Shown here: positions 1-7,730 of the stretch, piece by piece
How the letters are laid out: the number at the start of each line of letters is the position of its first letter
Position numbering within the stretch: position 1 is the first letter of the stretch
NCBI RefSeq assembly: GCF_001591965.1
Contig: NZ_BCVX01000008.1
Span: 124,001 to 188,000 of the forward strand
Length of the DNA: 64,000 bases
From: Lysinibacillus odysseyi 34hs-1 = NBRC 100172
GTDB taxonomy: Bacteria > Bacillota > Bacilli > Bacillales_A > Planococcaceae
Reading direction: 5' to 3'
Translations under genes and position numbers: made by a program
Notes under the pieces: model-generated
Database searches by the model: none
What the model saw: only the letters and a program-made list of their open reading frames with translations
What the model was told of the DNA's origin: nothing

Positions 1-122
1 GTCTTTTCTTCTAGCAGTCCCTTACCACCCACATTTGGAAATGTTGTCTGTGTCCGTTCCTGTGTTTTCTTTGGAGAAGGGCCGTTTATATTTGTCCCAC
101 TCGTACCTACTGGTCTAACCAT
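1..122 (-). CDS. N-terminal part of an unknown protein, running off the window edge
   Basis: On the minus strand an ATG at 122-120 is preceded by AGGTGG with 7 bases of spacing, and the frame stays open to base 1 (40 codons). The visible residues begin MVRPVGTSGTNINGPSPKK and are polar, Gly/Pro/Thr rich, with no membrane segment. I do not recognise the family, and the gene continues to the left of the window. It lies 56 bases downstream of liaR on the same strand. A second ATG at 128-126 is in frame but overlaps the ribosome binding site. Confidence 0.5.
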   Translation of the reverse strand, partial: MVRPVGTSGTNINGPSPKKTQERTQTTFPNVGGKGLLEEK

Positions 123-178
123 GTTCATCCCACCTATTGCCGTCTATTCTATTTTCTTATATCGGCCTGCTTACCATT

Positions 179-808
179 TCATTTTACTAGATGGTGCTGA
201 AAAGCATAAACAACTGCCTGGGTACGATCTTGCACTTCCAGTTTCGATAAAATATTGCTGACATGCGTCTTTACCGTTTTAATTCCAATGAACAGTTCAT
301 CAGCAATATCCTGATTTGTTTTCCCTTGTGCTAGGAGGAGCAATACCTCCATCTCCCGTTCGGTCAGTTCATCATGGAGCGTTACATTCGGACGGCGGAA
401 CTTTTGCATCATTTTTGCTGTTACCTCCGGTTCGAGGACCGATTCCCCCTTCACTGTACGGCGGATCGCCTCAGCAATTTGCTTTGCATTTGATGTTTTC
501 AGCAAATAGCTGACAGCCCCCGCTTCCAGAGCCGGATACACTTTATCATCGTCCAAAAAGCTTGTAACCATCATAATTTTCGCTTCAGGCCATTGCTTTA
601 AAATTTCGGTCGCGGCCTCCACCCCCGTCATATTCGGCATCACATTATCCAGCAAAATAATATCCGGACGCAAAGCCAACGCCTTACCAACAGCTTCTTT
701 CCCATCTGCTGCCTCCCCGACGACTTCCATATCCGATTGTGCCGAAAGATAGGCGACAACGCCAATACGTACCATTTCGTGGTCATCTGCTACGACAATT
801 TTAATCAT
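179..808 (-). CDS. liaR: LiaR/VraR-type NarL-family response regulator
   Basis: A 209-residue response regulator. The receiver domain (about residues 1-120) has the acidic pocket D8-D9 and a phosphoacceptor at Asp54 (LLDNVMP). A LuxR-type helix-turn-helix follows at about 145-205 (LTEREMEVLLLLAQGKTNQDIA, IKTVKTHVSNILSKL). By family and context this is the DNA-binding partner of the LiaS-like kinase that responds to lipid II-cycle damage. Its start overlaps the end of the kinase gene by 8 bases, which suggests translational coupling. The gene order liaI-like, liaH, liaF, liaS, liaR matches Bacillus subtilis except that liaG is missing. The assignment is firm at family level; the signal sensed is inferred. 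Confidence 0.92.
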   Translation of the reverse strand: MIKIVVADDHEMVRIGVVAYLSAQSDMEVVGEAADGKEAVGKALALRPDIILLDNVMPNMTGVEAATEILKQWPEAKIMMVTSFLDDDKVYPALEAGAVSYLLKTSNAKQIAEAIRRTVKGESVLEPEVTAKMMQKFRRPNVTLHDELTEREMEVLLLLAQGKTNQDIADELFIGIKTVKTHVSNILSKLEVQDRTQAVVYAFQHHLVK

Positions 809-1826
809 GCTTTTCCTCCAATTCCTTTGCGATCTGTACTTCTATCTTCGTGCCTTGTCCCGGGACGGAAGTGATTGTACAAATACCCCCAATTTCCGTT
901 GCTCTTTCCACAATGTTTTTCATACCGTAGGATCCTATTTTTTCATGCTGGACATCAAATCCAACGCCGTTATCCTGAATTCGCAAGATATACATATTTG
1001 TTCTTTCCATGAGTAGAAGCTCTACATCCGTTGCCTTTGCATGGCGGAGCGTATTGGATAAGGCCTCCTGTGCGATCCGAAACAGATGATCCTCCTGCGC
1101 CTTTGTCAATGGTACATCTGCAAGCTCGTAATGAAGTTCGAAGGCTGCCTTTTGCTGCAGCTCCTCTATCAGCTCACGAAGTCCCTGTGCAAGCGTTTTG
1201 TTCTGTAATGCAATCGGGCGCAAATGCAAAAGCAGTGCACGCATCTCCAACTGAGCCTGCTGGACAATTTTTTCGATCTGCACCAAAATGGCTGCATCCT
1301 CATTATTTTCAGTAACAGATGACAATAACATGGAAGCCGCGAATAGCTGCTGCGAAACAGAATCATGCAACTCCCGTGCCAATCGCTGCCGTTCCTCTAC
1401 TAAGCGTTGGCGGACAATTGTTTCATCTGCTTCCACCTTTTCATTCGTAATACGATGCAGCGTCTTTCGTTGATGTTCAATCAGTTCTGCAACCTCCGAT
1501 AAGGATTTCCGTGTCGTGCGTGGAGAAGTTTTGGGCTCTTTATATCGTTCGATATCGAGCAGCTTTTTAATCTGTCTGCTCGTTTGGAAATCCTTTGTCA
1601 CAATGATGAAGGTAATCCAAAACGAAATGATCAAGCTCGCTACCAGAACACCAAAAATAAGCATGGCTAATACCGGCAATTCACCTTTTTCGGCATTCTC
1701 TATGAGCGGACGCCAGCTTTCTTCATTCGGCTCTCCATATAAAAGGACAAGACTGCCATATACAAACGAACCGAGCAGCATCATAAGCAGCAGGGTGCGA
1801 AAGCAAAAGCCTATTATTTTTGCCAT
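801..1826 (-). CDS. liaS: LiaS/VraS-type membrane sensor histidine kinase
   Basis: A 341-residue kinase. Two membrane helices near residues 8-30 and 52-74 flank a short extracytoplasmic loop, the intramembrane-sensing layout typical of LiaS. The HisKA_3 dimerisation domain carries the phosphoacceptor His in ARELHDSVSQQLFA near residue 153. The HATPase domain has DNGVGFD and GSYGMKNIVERA. The start is an ATG preceded by GGTGG. The gene overlaps liaF by 13 bases and liaR by 8, so the three are probably co-translated. In this family LiaF inhibits the kinase until cell-wall antibiotics disturb the lipid II cycle; that is family knowledge, not visible here. Confidence 0.92.
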   Translation of the reverse strand: MAKIIGFCFRTLLLMMLLGSFVYGSLVLLYGEPNEESWRPLIENAEKGELPVLAMLIFGVLVASLIISFWITFIIVTKDFQTSRQIKKLLDIERYKEPKTSPRTTRKSLSEVAELIEHQRKTLHRITNEKVEADETIVRQRLVEERQRLARELHDSVSQQLFAASMLLSSVTENNEDAAILVQIEKIVQQAQLEMRALLLHLRPIALQNKTLAQGLRELIEELQQKAAFELHYELADVPLTKAQEDHLFRIAQEALSNTLRHAKATDVELLLMERTNMYILRIQDNGVGFDVQHEKIGSYGMKNIVERATEIGGICTITSVPGQGTKIEVQIAKELEEKHD

Positions 1827-2413
1827 ATTTCCACCTCACCCAACCCGATTGATACGTGAATCATCAGCTTTCGACGTCCGCCCTCTTCTATTACTATACT
1901 TTGCGTCGATGTCACCGGCTCCCCATTGATGAACACTCTGCCGTAGCCTTGGTTTACAGCAATATAGCACTCTACATCATAAGGTACTAAAATCGTTGTT
2001 TTACCAATCCCCTGAAAAATAGAAATGAATGCAGGCTCCAACGGTAAAATCGTTTTTGTGGCATCAATCGTTACATTGCCGAATACTCTTGTAACACCTT
2101 GATTTTTCCACGGATACGGCTTTTCCTCCGTCTGATATGTGCCAAAAAAGACCGGCACATAAGCATCCCGCTTATAGTGGTGATATAACCAATAAATGAT
2201 AGCTACCGGAATCAGCCATCTAAGTGTTACCATCGATAAAATGGCGAGAATAGCAAATACAAGAGCGATGGAAGCATACATTTTCTCGTTTTTTTGCACA
2301 CTTAATACGTAAAGTGCAAACGCAACGAGCAGGAACAATACGCCCCCATTATGAAAAACGAATAGTTCTATAAATATGATGAGACCGATAATTATTAATA
2401 GTTTATTTTTCAT
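1814..2413 (-). CDS. liaF: LiaF-type membrane inhibitor of the LiaS kinase
   Basis: A 199-residue protein with three or four hydrophobic helices in the first 90 residues. A soluble C-terminal half follows with the beta-rich LiaF pattern (VFGNVTIDATKTILP, then FQGIGKTTILVPYDVECY). The ATG is preceded by AGGAGG. The gene sits directly upstream of and overlaps the kinase gene, as in other Lia/Vra loci, where LiaF holds LiaS inactive. A terminator separates it from the upstream pspA/liaH gene, so liaFSR may have its own constitutive promoter plus read-through from liaIH. Confidence 0.88.
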   Translation of the reverse strand: MKNKLLIIIGLIIFIELFVFHNGGVLFLLVAFALYVLSVQKNEKMYASIALVFAILAILSMVTLRWLIPVAIIYWLYHHYKRDAYVPVFFGTYQTEEKPYPWKNQGVTRVFGNVTIDATKTILPLEPAFISIFQGIGKTTILVPYDVECYIAVNQGYGRVFINGEPVTSTQSIVIEEGGRRKLMIHVSIGLGEVEIWQK

Positions 2414-2521
2414 TTGCCGCCTCCTATGGATAGGCCTTTCTATTGCATGGTTATTCCTCTTTTTCCATTACTCTATCATGCAGTTGCTTCTGTTCTTATG
2501 GCCCTGACGGTAGTACGGAAA

Positions 2522-2552
2522 AAAGATGTGGAGCTTGTTACTCCACATCTTT
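2522..2552 (-). terminator. Terminator between liaH and liaF
   Basis: A perfect 12-bp stem (AAAGATGTGGAG with CTCCACATCTTT) closes a 7-base loop. On the minus strand it is followed by six T residues. It lies directly after the pspA/liaH stop codon. A leaky terminator at this place would let liaIH be expressed far above liaFSR. Confidence 0.8.
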
Positions 2553-2559
2553 CATTATA

Positions 2560-3171
2560 CTATTCCTTCCGTTCAAGCGCCGCCAAACGTTGTTCAAATG
2601 TTGTGATTTCATAGTCATTCTTCAGCTTTAAAGAGATACGTTCAATATATTCAGTCGCCTCTCCAAATTTGTTAGCGTGTAAATCCGCCTGTTTGGAAGA
2701 TGCCTCCTCTAAACGATAGTGCGCATGCGCTACATTTTCCTTGCTCATTAACTGAAGCTGACGTACCTTCATATCCTGTAAACGATGTTTCATCTGTTCA
2801 AACTGCCGTTCAAGATTCGCATGCTCTGCTGTCGCTTCTGCCAAACTTTGCTCTAACAGATCTACACGTGTTTTATAAGCTTCCACTTCCGATAAAGTAA
2901 AATCAATCAAATCCTTTTCCTCTGACTGCTGTGCAAGCTGGAGCTGCTCTGTACGTTTTTGCAGCTTCTTTTCCACCTGACTTAACTCTGTAGCAATCTT
3001 ATGTTTGAGATCTGCCTGACGTACTACAAGACTGCCCACCTTTTCTGTTTCCTTTTCCGCCTGACGGACATATTGATTCAGCATACTAATTGGGTTTTTA
3101 CGCTCCGCTGAATCAAACATTTCATGTAATTTTGCCTCAGCTGTATTGATAAAACGTTGTAATAAGTTCAT
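2560..3171 (-). CDS. liaH: PspA/IM30 family phage-shock protein (LiaH-like)
   Basis: A 203-residue, almost entirely helical protein rich in Glu, Lys and Gln. It has the PspA signature at its N-terminus (RFINTAEAKLHEMFDSAERKNPISMLNQYV) and a long coiled coil to about residue 190. PspA proteins form large oligomers on the inner face of a damaged membrane. The ATG has AAGGAG 9 bases upstream. The gene starts 15 bases after the small membrane protein gene, matching the B. subtilis liaI-liaH pair, in which LiaI anchors LiaH. It is somewhat shorter than B. subtilis LiaH. Confidence 0.9.
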   Translation of the reverse strand: MNLLQRFINTAEAKLHEMFDSAERKNPISMLNQYVRQAEKETEKVGSLVVRQADLKHKIATELSQVEKKLQKRTEQLQLAQQSEEKDLIDFTLSEVEAYKTRVDLLEQSLAEATAEHANLERQFEQMKHRLQDMKVRQLQLMSKENVAHAHYRLEEASSKQADLHANKFGEATEYIERISLKLKNDYEITTFEQRLAALERKE

Positions 3172-3186
3172 TGAACTCTCTCCTTT

Positions 3187-3528
3187 TTATTTTGATAGTT
3201 TATTCCATTCCGCTTCGAAGTTATCGAAGGGATTATCCGTTACCATTTCCGGTTCGTTACGATTCCATAGCTTGTAAACCAAATAGCCGACTGCCGGTGC
3301 AACGATCAACAGCAGAACCGGTGAGCTGCCGATTGCAGCCATGACACCAGAACCCATGATTGTGATGCTAAGCAGCTTCATAATAAATGATTCACTTCTC
3401 TCATACAGCCAGAACCCTCCAAGTATAATAGCTCCGCCAACTAAAAGTCCGGCAATCATCGGTGCTAAAATAGCAGCTGCGATTAAAATACCGAAGCCAA
3501 TTACTGTGTATTTCAGAAATTTTTTCAT
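3187..3528 (-). CDS. Small membrane protein upstream of pspA (LiaI-like)
   Basis: A 113-residue protein with about four hydrophobic stretches (residues 6-28, 29-45, 50-70 and 70-88) and a polar C-terminal tail ending in FDNFEAEWNKLSK. The ATG is preceded by GAGGAG. It is the first gene of the liaI-liaH-liaF-liaS-liaR order on the minus strand, so the likely role is a membrane anchor for the PspA protein. Sequence similarity to B. subtilis LiaI is not obvious by eye, and that protein has two helices rather than about four. The role is inferred from position. Confidence 0.7.
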   Translation of the reverse strand: MKKFLKYTVIGFGILIAAAILAPMIAGLLVGGAIILGGFWLYERSESFIMKLLSITIMGSGVMAAIGSSPVLLLIVAPAVGYLVYKLWNRNEPEMVTDNPFDNFEAEWNKLSK

Positions 3529-3836
3529 ATGTTTTTCTCCTCTCGCTTTGTTACATTCATCTTACCGATAACAAAGCTGGGTTTTAACAGTCCATAAATG
3601 GATTTTCATCTCCGCCTGAAGACTGAGATGGTCTCCACCTCTCCTAACTTTGTCAATACAATTGGTATATGGAAAAGTATGAAACCTAAAATTCCCTCTT
3701 TAAGATGATTCAAGAAAAAATGTGTTGATTTTTTGACAAACGAAACTTTTTTTGAGAAAGGACGTATATATTTATAGAGAGCTGGGTATACAATAAATGG
3801 ATAAAGGTTACATACGCAGCCGACTTATAAAAAAAC
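3529..3836. other. Intergenic region between the lia operon and the spx-marR operon
   Basis: No credible reading frame. It must hold the minus-strand promoter of the lia operon and possibly a LiaR operator. A TTGACA at 3656-3651 (minus strand) has no matching -10 box at the usual spacing, so I do not call the promoter. Confidence 0.4.
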
Positions 3837-3866
3837 TTGCAAAACAAATATCTTATTAGTAAGATA
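3837..3866 (+). promoter_or_regulatory. Promoter with embedded palindromic operator for spx-marR
   Basis: TTGCAA (3837-3842) and TAAGAT (3860-3865) are separated by exactly 17 bases. A perfect 7+4+7 inverted repeat, TATCTTA-TTAG-TAAGATA (3849-3866), covers the spacer and the -10 box. A further TATCTTA half-site lies downstream at 3881-3887. A repressor bound there would block RNA polymerase. The MarR protein encoded by the second gene of this operon is the obvious candidate. The boxes are read directly; the regulator is inferred. Confidence 0.65.
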
Positions 3867-3932
3867 AATTTATGTTAAATTATCTTATTGATAGGCTATT
3901 TCAAAATAATCTATTGGAAGAGAGGAATTTAT

Positions 3933-4334
3933 ATGTCAGTAACAATTTACACACAATCTAGCTGTTCCTCATCACGAAAAGCTTTAAAATGGTTAAATGA
4001 AAATAATATTGCCTATACAGAAAAACGCATTACTTCCCAGCCACTAACTCTAGCAGAATTTAAAAATATTTTAAGTATGACAGAAGACGGAACGGATGAA
4101 ATTATCGCAACAAACTCAAATGACTTTAAAAATCTGGATGTCGATATCGATCAGCTATCAATCCAAGAGCTATACAATCTGATCCAGCAGCATCCCCGTA
4201 TGTTGCGCAGCCCGATTCTATTAGATGAAAAACGTATTCAAGTGGGCTATAATGAAATGGATATTCGACGTTTCATTCCACGTAAAGTACGTGCATTTGA
4301 ACTGAATGCTTTACAAAGACTAGCGGTTGAGTAA
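3933..4334 (+). CDS. spx: Spx/MgsR-family RNA polymerase-binding regulator with a CxxS motif
   Basis: A 133-residue ArsC-fold protein that aligns over its whole length with Spx (TEDGTDEII, LLDEKRIQVGYNE, IRRF-PRKVRAFELNALQRLA). Spx proteins bind the RNA polymerase alpha C-terminal domain, and their CxxC disulfide switch turns on thiol-stress genes. Here the motif is C11-S-S-S14, so the disulfide cannot form. Comparing with B. subtilis Spx from memory, Arg60 aligns with Asn61 and the second Arg of LRRP is Ser; Gly53 (Gly52 in Spx) is kept. I chose the ATG at 3933, with GAGAGGA upstream, over a longer frame from 3888. It is probably co-transcribed with the MarR gene 60 bases downstream. Confidence 0.85.
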   Translation: MSVTIYTQSSCSSSRKALKWLNENNIAYTEKRITSQPLTLAEFKNILSMTEDGTDEIIATNSNDFKNLDVDIDQLSIQELYNLIQQHPRMLRSPILLDEKRIQVGYNEMDIRRFIPRKVRAFELNALQRLAVE

Positions 4335-4394
4335 TTTCACCGCTTTCTTTATTTACATAAAAGTTTTTGAAAGAATGTGTTGGAGTTGAGCGAA

Positions 4395-4817
4395 ATGGAC
4401 CAAAAGAGAAAAGACAACTTAACAGCTCTTTTCGAATCGATTTCCGTGCTGGAACGCAAAGTGGCAAACGAATGGAATAGCCATAATGAACTCGGTTTTT
4501 CAAAGTCTCATATTTTGATACTTGAATTTTTAGCAAAGGAAGGACCAAAACGTCCATCTGCCATTGCCGATCGTCTCAAGGTGACAACAGGCGGGGTAAC
4601 AGTGCTCACAACAAAGCTGCTTAAGGGAGGCTTCATAGAAAAGACACAAAATGAAAATGATCGTCGTGCCTCACAAATTTCTATTACAGAGGAAGGACTT
4701 CAAGTATTGGAGGATTCTCGAAAGCAAATCGAAGCCCTTATTGATCATTTATTCGGTATGCTGACAGAAGAGGAAATCACCACATTGCATAAAATCTTCT
4801 ACAAAATGCATTCTTAG
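4395..4817 (+). CDS. MarR family transcriptional regulator
   Basis: A 140-residue winged-helix protein. It has the MarR core: SHILILEFLAKEGPKRPSAIADRLKVTTGGVTVLTTKL as recognition region, and the wing NENDRRASQISITEEG with the conserved DRR. It contains no cysteine, so it is not an OhrR-type thiol sensor. I prefer the ATG at 4395, with GGAG 9 bases upstream, to the GTG at 4377. It is the second gene after spx with no terminator between. It probably binds the palindrome at 3849-3866 and represses both genes; the ligand is unknown. Confidence 0.85.
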   Translation: MDQKRKDNLTALFESISVLERKVANEWNSHNELGFSKSHILILEFLAKEGPKRPSAIADRLKVTTGGVTVLTTKLLKGGFIEKTQNENDRRASQISITEEGLQVLEDSRKQIEALIDHLFGMLTEEEITTLHKIFYKMHS

Positions 4818-4843
4818 AGATAATCACACACTTTATTTGATGG

Positions 4844-4885
4844 GGCTGTGTTAAAAGTCAAAATGACCTTTAGCACAGCCTTTTT
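4844..4885 (+). terminator. Terminator of the spx-marR operon
   Basis: GGCTGTGTTAAAAGTC pairs imperfectly with GACCTTTAGCACAGCC (4844-4880) and a T-run follows. The same stem sequence (GGCTGTGTTAAAAG) recurs in the terminator at 40495, and both are followed 19-38 bases later by a related small palindrome. Confidence 0.85.
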
Positions 4886-4917
4886 CTATCATAAATAACC
4901 GCTATAAATAATACAGC

Positions 4918-4955
4918 TGCGGAGGGCACATCAATATGTCACTATCCCTGTCGCA
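4918..4955. repeat. Small dyad repeat, copy A
   Basis: The core GGCACATCAATATGTC is an imperfect palindrome around a central CA. It is enclosed by flanks TGCGGAGGG and CCCTGTCGCA that can pair. Related copies lie at 5101-5124 and 40548-40578, each just downstream of a terminator. The surrounding 4818-5180 gap holds no gene, only these repeats and two terminators. Confidence 0.55.
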
Positions 4956-5024
4956 ACGGCAGTATCCAAAAACCTCTTCCCGTTCCTTCCCCTTTTCTGT
5001 AACCATAAGATTTCACAAATAAAT

Positions 5025-5062
5025 AGGGCTCTCAAAAAGGGAAATACTTTTTTGAGAGCCCT
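5025..5062. terminator. Bidirectional terminator
   Basis: A perfect 14-bp stem, AGGGCTCTCAAAAA with TTTTTGAGAGCCCT, with a T-run on the plus side and an A-rich flank on the other. It can terminate transcription of the minus-strand sigma factor gene and any plus-strand read-through. Confidence 0.8.
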
Positions 5063-5100
5063 ATTTTTTCTTAAGTTTTTTATCTATCTTTATGATTTAT

Positions 5101-5124
5101 ATGGAGGGCATATCAATATGCCAT
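5101..5124. repeat. Small dyad repeat, copy B
   Basis: The core GGCATAT-CA-ATATGCC is a perfect 7-bp inverted repeat around CA, flanked by ATGG and CCAT. It follows the terminator at 5025 by about 40 bases, as copies A and C follow theirs. Confidence 0.55.
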
Positions 5125-5180
5125 CGCTGCTGACGCTAAATGAGTGACACCAAATAAATTTCCGGTCCCCTGTTTTCATG

Positions 5181-5726
5181 CTACGCGGTAACAACTGTCT
5201 CCAGTTTTTGATCTGACAGTAAAATTTCCTTTAGTCGTGCCTTTGCACGGAAAAGTCGAGACTTTACTGTACCAACAGAAACCTTCATTAATGTTGAAAT
5301 TTCAGCTAAAGAATATTGATCGACATAAAAGTACCACAAAGTCTTTTGGTAAATCGCATCCAGCTGGTGCATTTTCTCTTGGACAATTTTCGTGATTTCC
5401 GTTTTTTCAATTTGTTCTTCTGTTGATAATTCATTATTTGGAACCAAATCTAGAATCGGAACGTCTAATGTTTCAGGTTGACTCATCATATATTTACTGC
5501 GTCGTACATTTTTACGGTAACGGTCCCGAAATGTATTCATTGTAATAGTCGTCAGCCAAGCTTTTACATGATCGACTTCCGCAAGATTTTGTTCATAACG
5601 GACAACCTTTACCCAGACTTCCTGCATCAGGTCTTCCGCTTCATTCGTGTTGCGTGTAAGCTTTAAGCATAGGTGGTAAATGTATCGATCAAATTCATTA
5701 TAAATAGCAGTTAATTTTTCATTCAT
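5181..5726 (-). CDS. ECF-type RNA polymerase sigma factor
   Basis: A 181-residue sigma-70 family factor of the extracytoplasmic-function group. Region 2 spans about residues 10-80 (EAEDLMQEVWVKV, then WLTTITMNTFRDRYRK). Region 4 spans about 118-170 (YSLAEISTLMKVSVGTVKSRLFRAKARLKE). There is no region 3. The ATG is preceded by GGAGAGG. No anti-sigma gene is visible on either side: downstream are the convergent marR gene and a terminator, upstream a divergent peptidase. The factor may be controlled by transcription or by a distant anti-sigma. Its target promoters cannot be deduced here. Confidence 0.88.
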   Translation of the reverse strand: MNEKLTAIYNEFDRYIYHLCLKLTRNTNEAEDLMQEVWVKVVRYEQNLAEVDHVKAWLTTITMNTFRDRYRKNVRRSKYMMSQPETLDVPILDLVPNNELSTEEQIEKTEITKIVQEKMHQLDAIYQKTLWYFYVDQYSLAEISTLMKVSVGTVKSRLFRAKARLKEILLSDQKLETVVTA

Positions 5727-6020
5727 GTTAAACCTCTCCCGTTTAGAGTAATTTTATGTGAAATGGTTTATGTTCGTTTTCTTACTTTCATTTTCGCAAA
5801 AACAAATATTACGCTCTATCGTATTTGCTTTCATTTTTCTTACAATGCTGTAAGGTTGAATGAAATTTTTTGTAACATAGCGTTGGATATGATAGGACAA
5901 TCCCCGCCCCCCCTATGTTTTTCCTTCTTTTACATATGTTTTTCCATAATAATCCTTATCATTAATTAATAAAGCTGCCTTTCACTAATGGCCTGGGCTC
6001 CTAATGTTTTCTTTCATTTG

Positions 6021-6029
6021 TGCTATAAT
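6021..6029 (+). promoter_or_regulatory. Extended -10 promoter of the dipeptidase gene
   Basis: TGCTATAAT is a perfect extended -10 element, 21 bases upstream of the AAGGAGG of the M20 gene. No good -35 box is seen, as is usual for extended -10 promoters. The 5727-6065 gap holds nothing else recognisable. Confidence 0.6.
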
Positions 6030-6065
6030 ATTTCCATTACCGAATTATTAAAGGAGGCTCCTACT

Positions 6066-7448
6066 ATGAGTCATTTATCCAAATTAGATGGTTACTTCGC
6101 GGAAAATCGTGACAATCATTTAGCAGAATTGAACGAATTCTTACGTATTCCAAGCATCTCTTCCCTATCTGAGCACAAGCAAGATATGCAGACAGCAGCT
6201 TCATGGCTGGCTGCAGCAATGAAACGCGTAAATCTTGACAACATTTCCATTGATGAAACTGGCGGTCATCCAGTCGTGTATGCAGATTGGCTGCATGCAC
6301 CAGGCAAACCGACAATTTTATTCTACGGCCATTATGACGTACAGCCAGTTGACCCTTTAAATCTTTGGGAAACACCGCCGTTTGAGCCGACTGTACGTGA
6401 TAATAAGCTGTTCGCACGCGGCGCTTCAGATGATAAAGGCCAAGTATTCATGCATCTAAAAGCACTCGAAGCATTATTTGCCCTTGATGGAACGCTTCCG
6501 GTGAATGTGAAATTTATTATTGAAGGAGAAGAAGAAATCGGCAGTCCGAACCTTCCTCAATATGTAGAAAAAAACAAAGAGAAATTAGCAGCAGATCTAA
6601 TCCTTATTTCCGATACAGGGCTATACGCACCAGGCAAGCCAGCAGTATGCTATGGGCTTCGTGGTTTAACAGGTATCCAAATTGATGTACGAGGAGCGAA
6701 AGGCGACTTGCACTCCGGCCTTTATGGAGGCGGGGTCCAAAATGCCATCCATGCATTGGCTGATATTCTTGCATCCTTCCGTGACGAGCATGGAACAATC
6801 CAGGTAGAAGGCTTTTATGACAATGTACGTCCTCTTTCCGAAGAGGAACGCCAAGCATACCTCGATCTAAACTTCGATGAAGAGGCATTAAAAGAAGAAG
6901 TAGGCGTAAAAGAGCTGTTTGGCGAAAAGGGTTACTCCTATTTAGAACAAACATGGGCCCGCCCTACACTGGAAGTAAACGGCGTATTCGGCGGCTTCTC
7001 AGGTGAGGGTATTAAAACAGTATTGCCGGCGGAAGCAGGAGCAAAGATTACATGCCGCCTTGTACCAGACCAAGATCCGGATGAAATTGTCGCTCTTTTA
7101 AAAGCACATGTTGAAAAGCACAAGCCAGCAGGTGTAGAAGTAACAATTTCAGAGTTTGATAAAGGGGCGCCTTTCATCACACCATTCGATCATCCCGTCA
7201 TTCAGGCGGCAGGACGTTCCTACGAGCGCGTATATGAAGTACCTACTGCCTATACGCGCGGCGGCGGTTCTATTCCAATTGTGGCGGCATTCGATCAGAT
7301 TCTGCAGCTACCAGTAGTATTAATGGGCTTTGGCTTATCAAGCGAAAACTTCCATGCACCAAATGAGCATTTCCATTTGGAAAACTTCGACAAGGGACTC
7401 CGCGTTCTTGGCGACTACCTGTATGAAGTATCCACACTTTCCTTGTAA
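6066..7448 (+). CDS. M20 family zinc metallopeptidase (dipeptidase)
   Basis: A 460-residue cytosolic M20 peptidase. The metal-binding motifs are visible in order: FYGHYDVQ (His, Asp), RGASDDKGQ (bridging Asp), IEGEEEIGSPN (catalytic Glu pair), LISDTG (Asp) and the late His in NEHFHLENF. The lid/dimerisation domain lies between about residues 195 and 350. The family hydrolyses dipeptides or short peptides. I chose the ATG at 6066 because AAAGGAGG lies just upstream; the longer frame from 5988 would cross the promoter. It is a single-gene unit with its own promoter and a strong terminator. The substrate is not predictable. Confidence 0.9.
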   Translation: MSHLSKLDGYFAENRDNHLAELNEFLRIPSISSLSEHKQDMQTAASWLAAAMKRVNLDNISIDETGGHPVVYADWLHAPGKPTILFYGHYDVQPVDPLNLWETPPFEPTVRDNKLFARGASDDKGQVFMHLKALEALFALDGTLPVNVKFIIEGEEEIGSPNLPQYVEKNKEKLAADLILISDTGLYAPGKPAVCYGLRGLTGIQIDVRGAKGDLHSGLYGGGVQNAIHALADILASFRDEHGTIQVEGFYDNVRPLSEEERQAYLDLNFDEEALKEEVGVKELFGEKGYSYLEQTWARPTLEVNGVFGGFSGEGIKTVLPAEAGAKITCRLVPDQDPDEIVALLKAHVEKHKPAGVEVTISEFDKGAPFITPFDHPVIQAAGRSYERVYEVPTAYTRGGGSIPIVAAFDQILQLPVVLMGFGLSSENFHAPNEHFHLENFDKGLRVLGDYLYEVSTLSL

Positions 7449-7490
7449 AAAGAAGAGGATGTCTTAAACACCTATCCTAACTAAATCAGA

Positions 7491-7530
7491 GAGCGGTCCA
7501 ATAACTACAGCGTTATCGGACCGCTCTTTT
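7491..7530 (+). terminator. Terminator of the dipeptidase gene
   Basis: GAGCGGTCC pairs with GGACCGCTC, with an inner ATAAC/GTTAT stem, followed by TTTTT. Confidence 0.88.
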
Positions 7531-7730
7531 TCGTTTTTTCATTTTTACGGCTTTTCATTCTTATAAATATTCCATTTACCAAATTGTCACAAATTATTGG
7601 AAATTTAAAAATAAATAATCCCAGGTATATCCAATTTACAGGAAAAATTATATAATTAGCAAAAGGAAAAACTGCCCATTTTAAATTAAATCAGTCCTAG
7701 TCTATTCGTATTAGTAAGGAGGGGAGAAGA

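Noticed and set aside
1516-1929. 137-codon plus-strand frame opposite liaS and liaF
   Set aside because: It is antisense to two well-supported genes and has no family features.
3651-3656. TTGACA on the minus strand upstream of the lia operon
   Set aside because: No -10 box at 16-18 bases spacing, so I do not call it a promoter.
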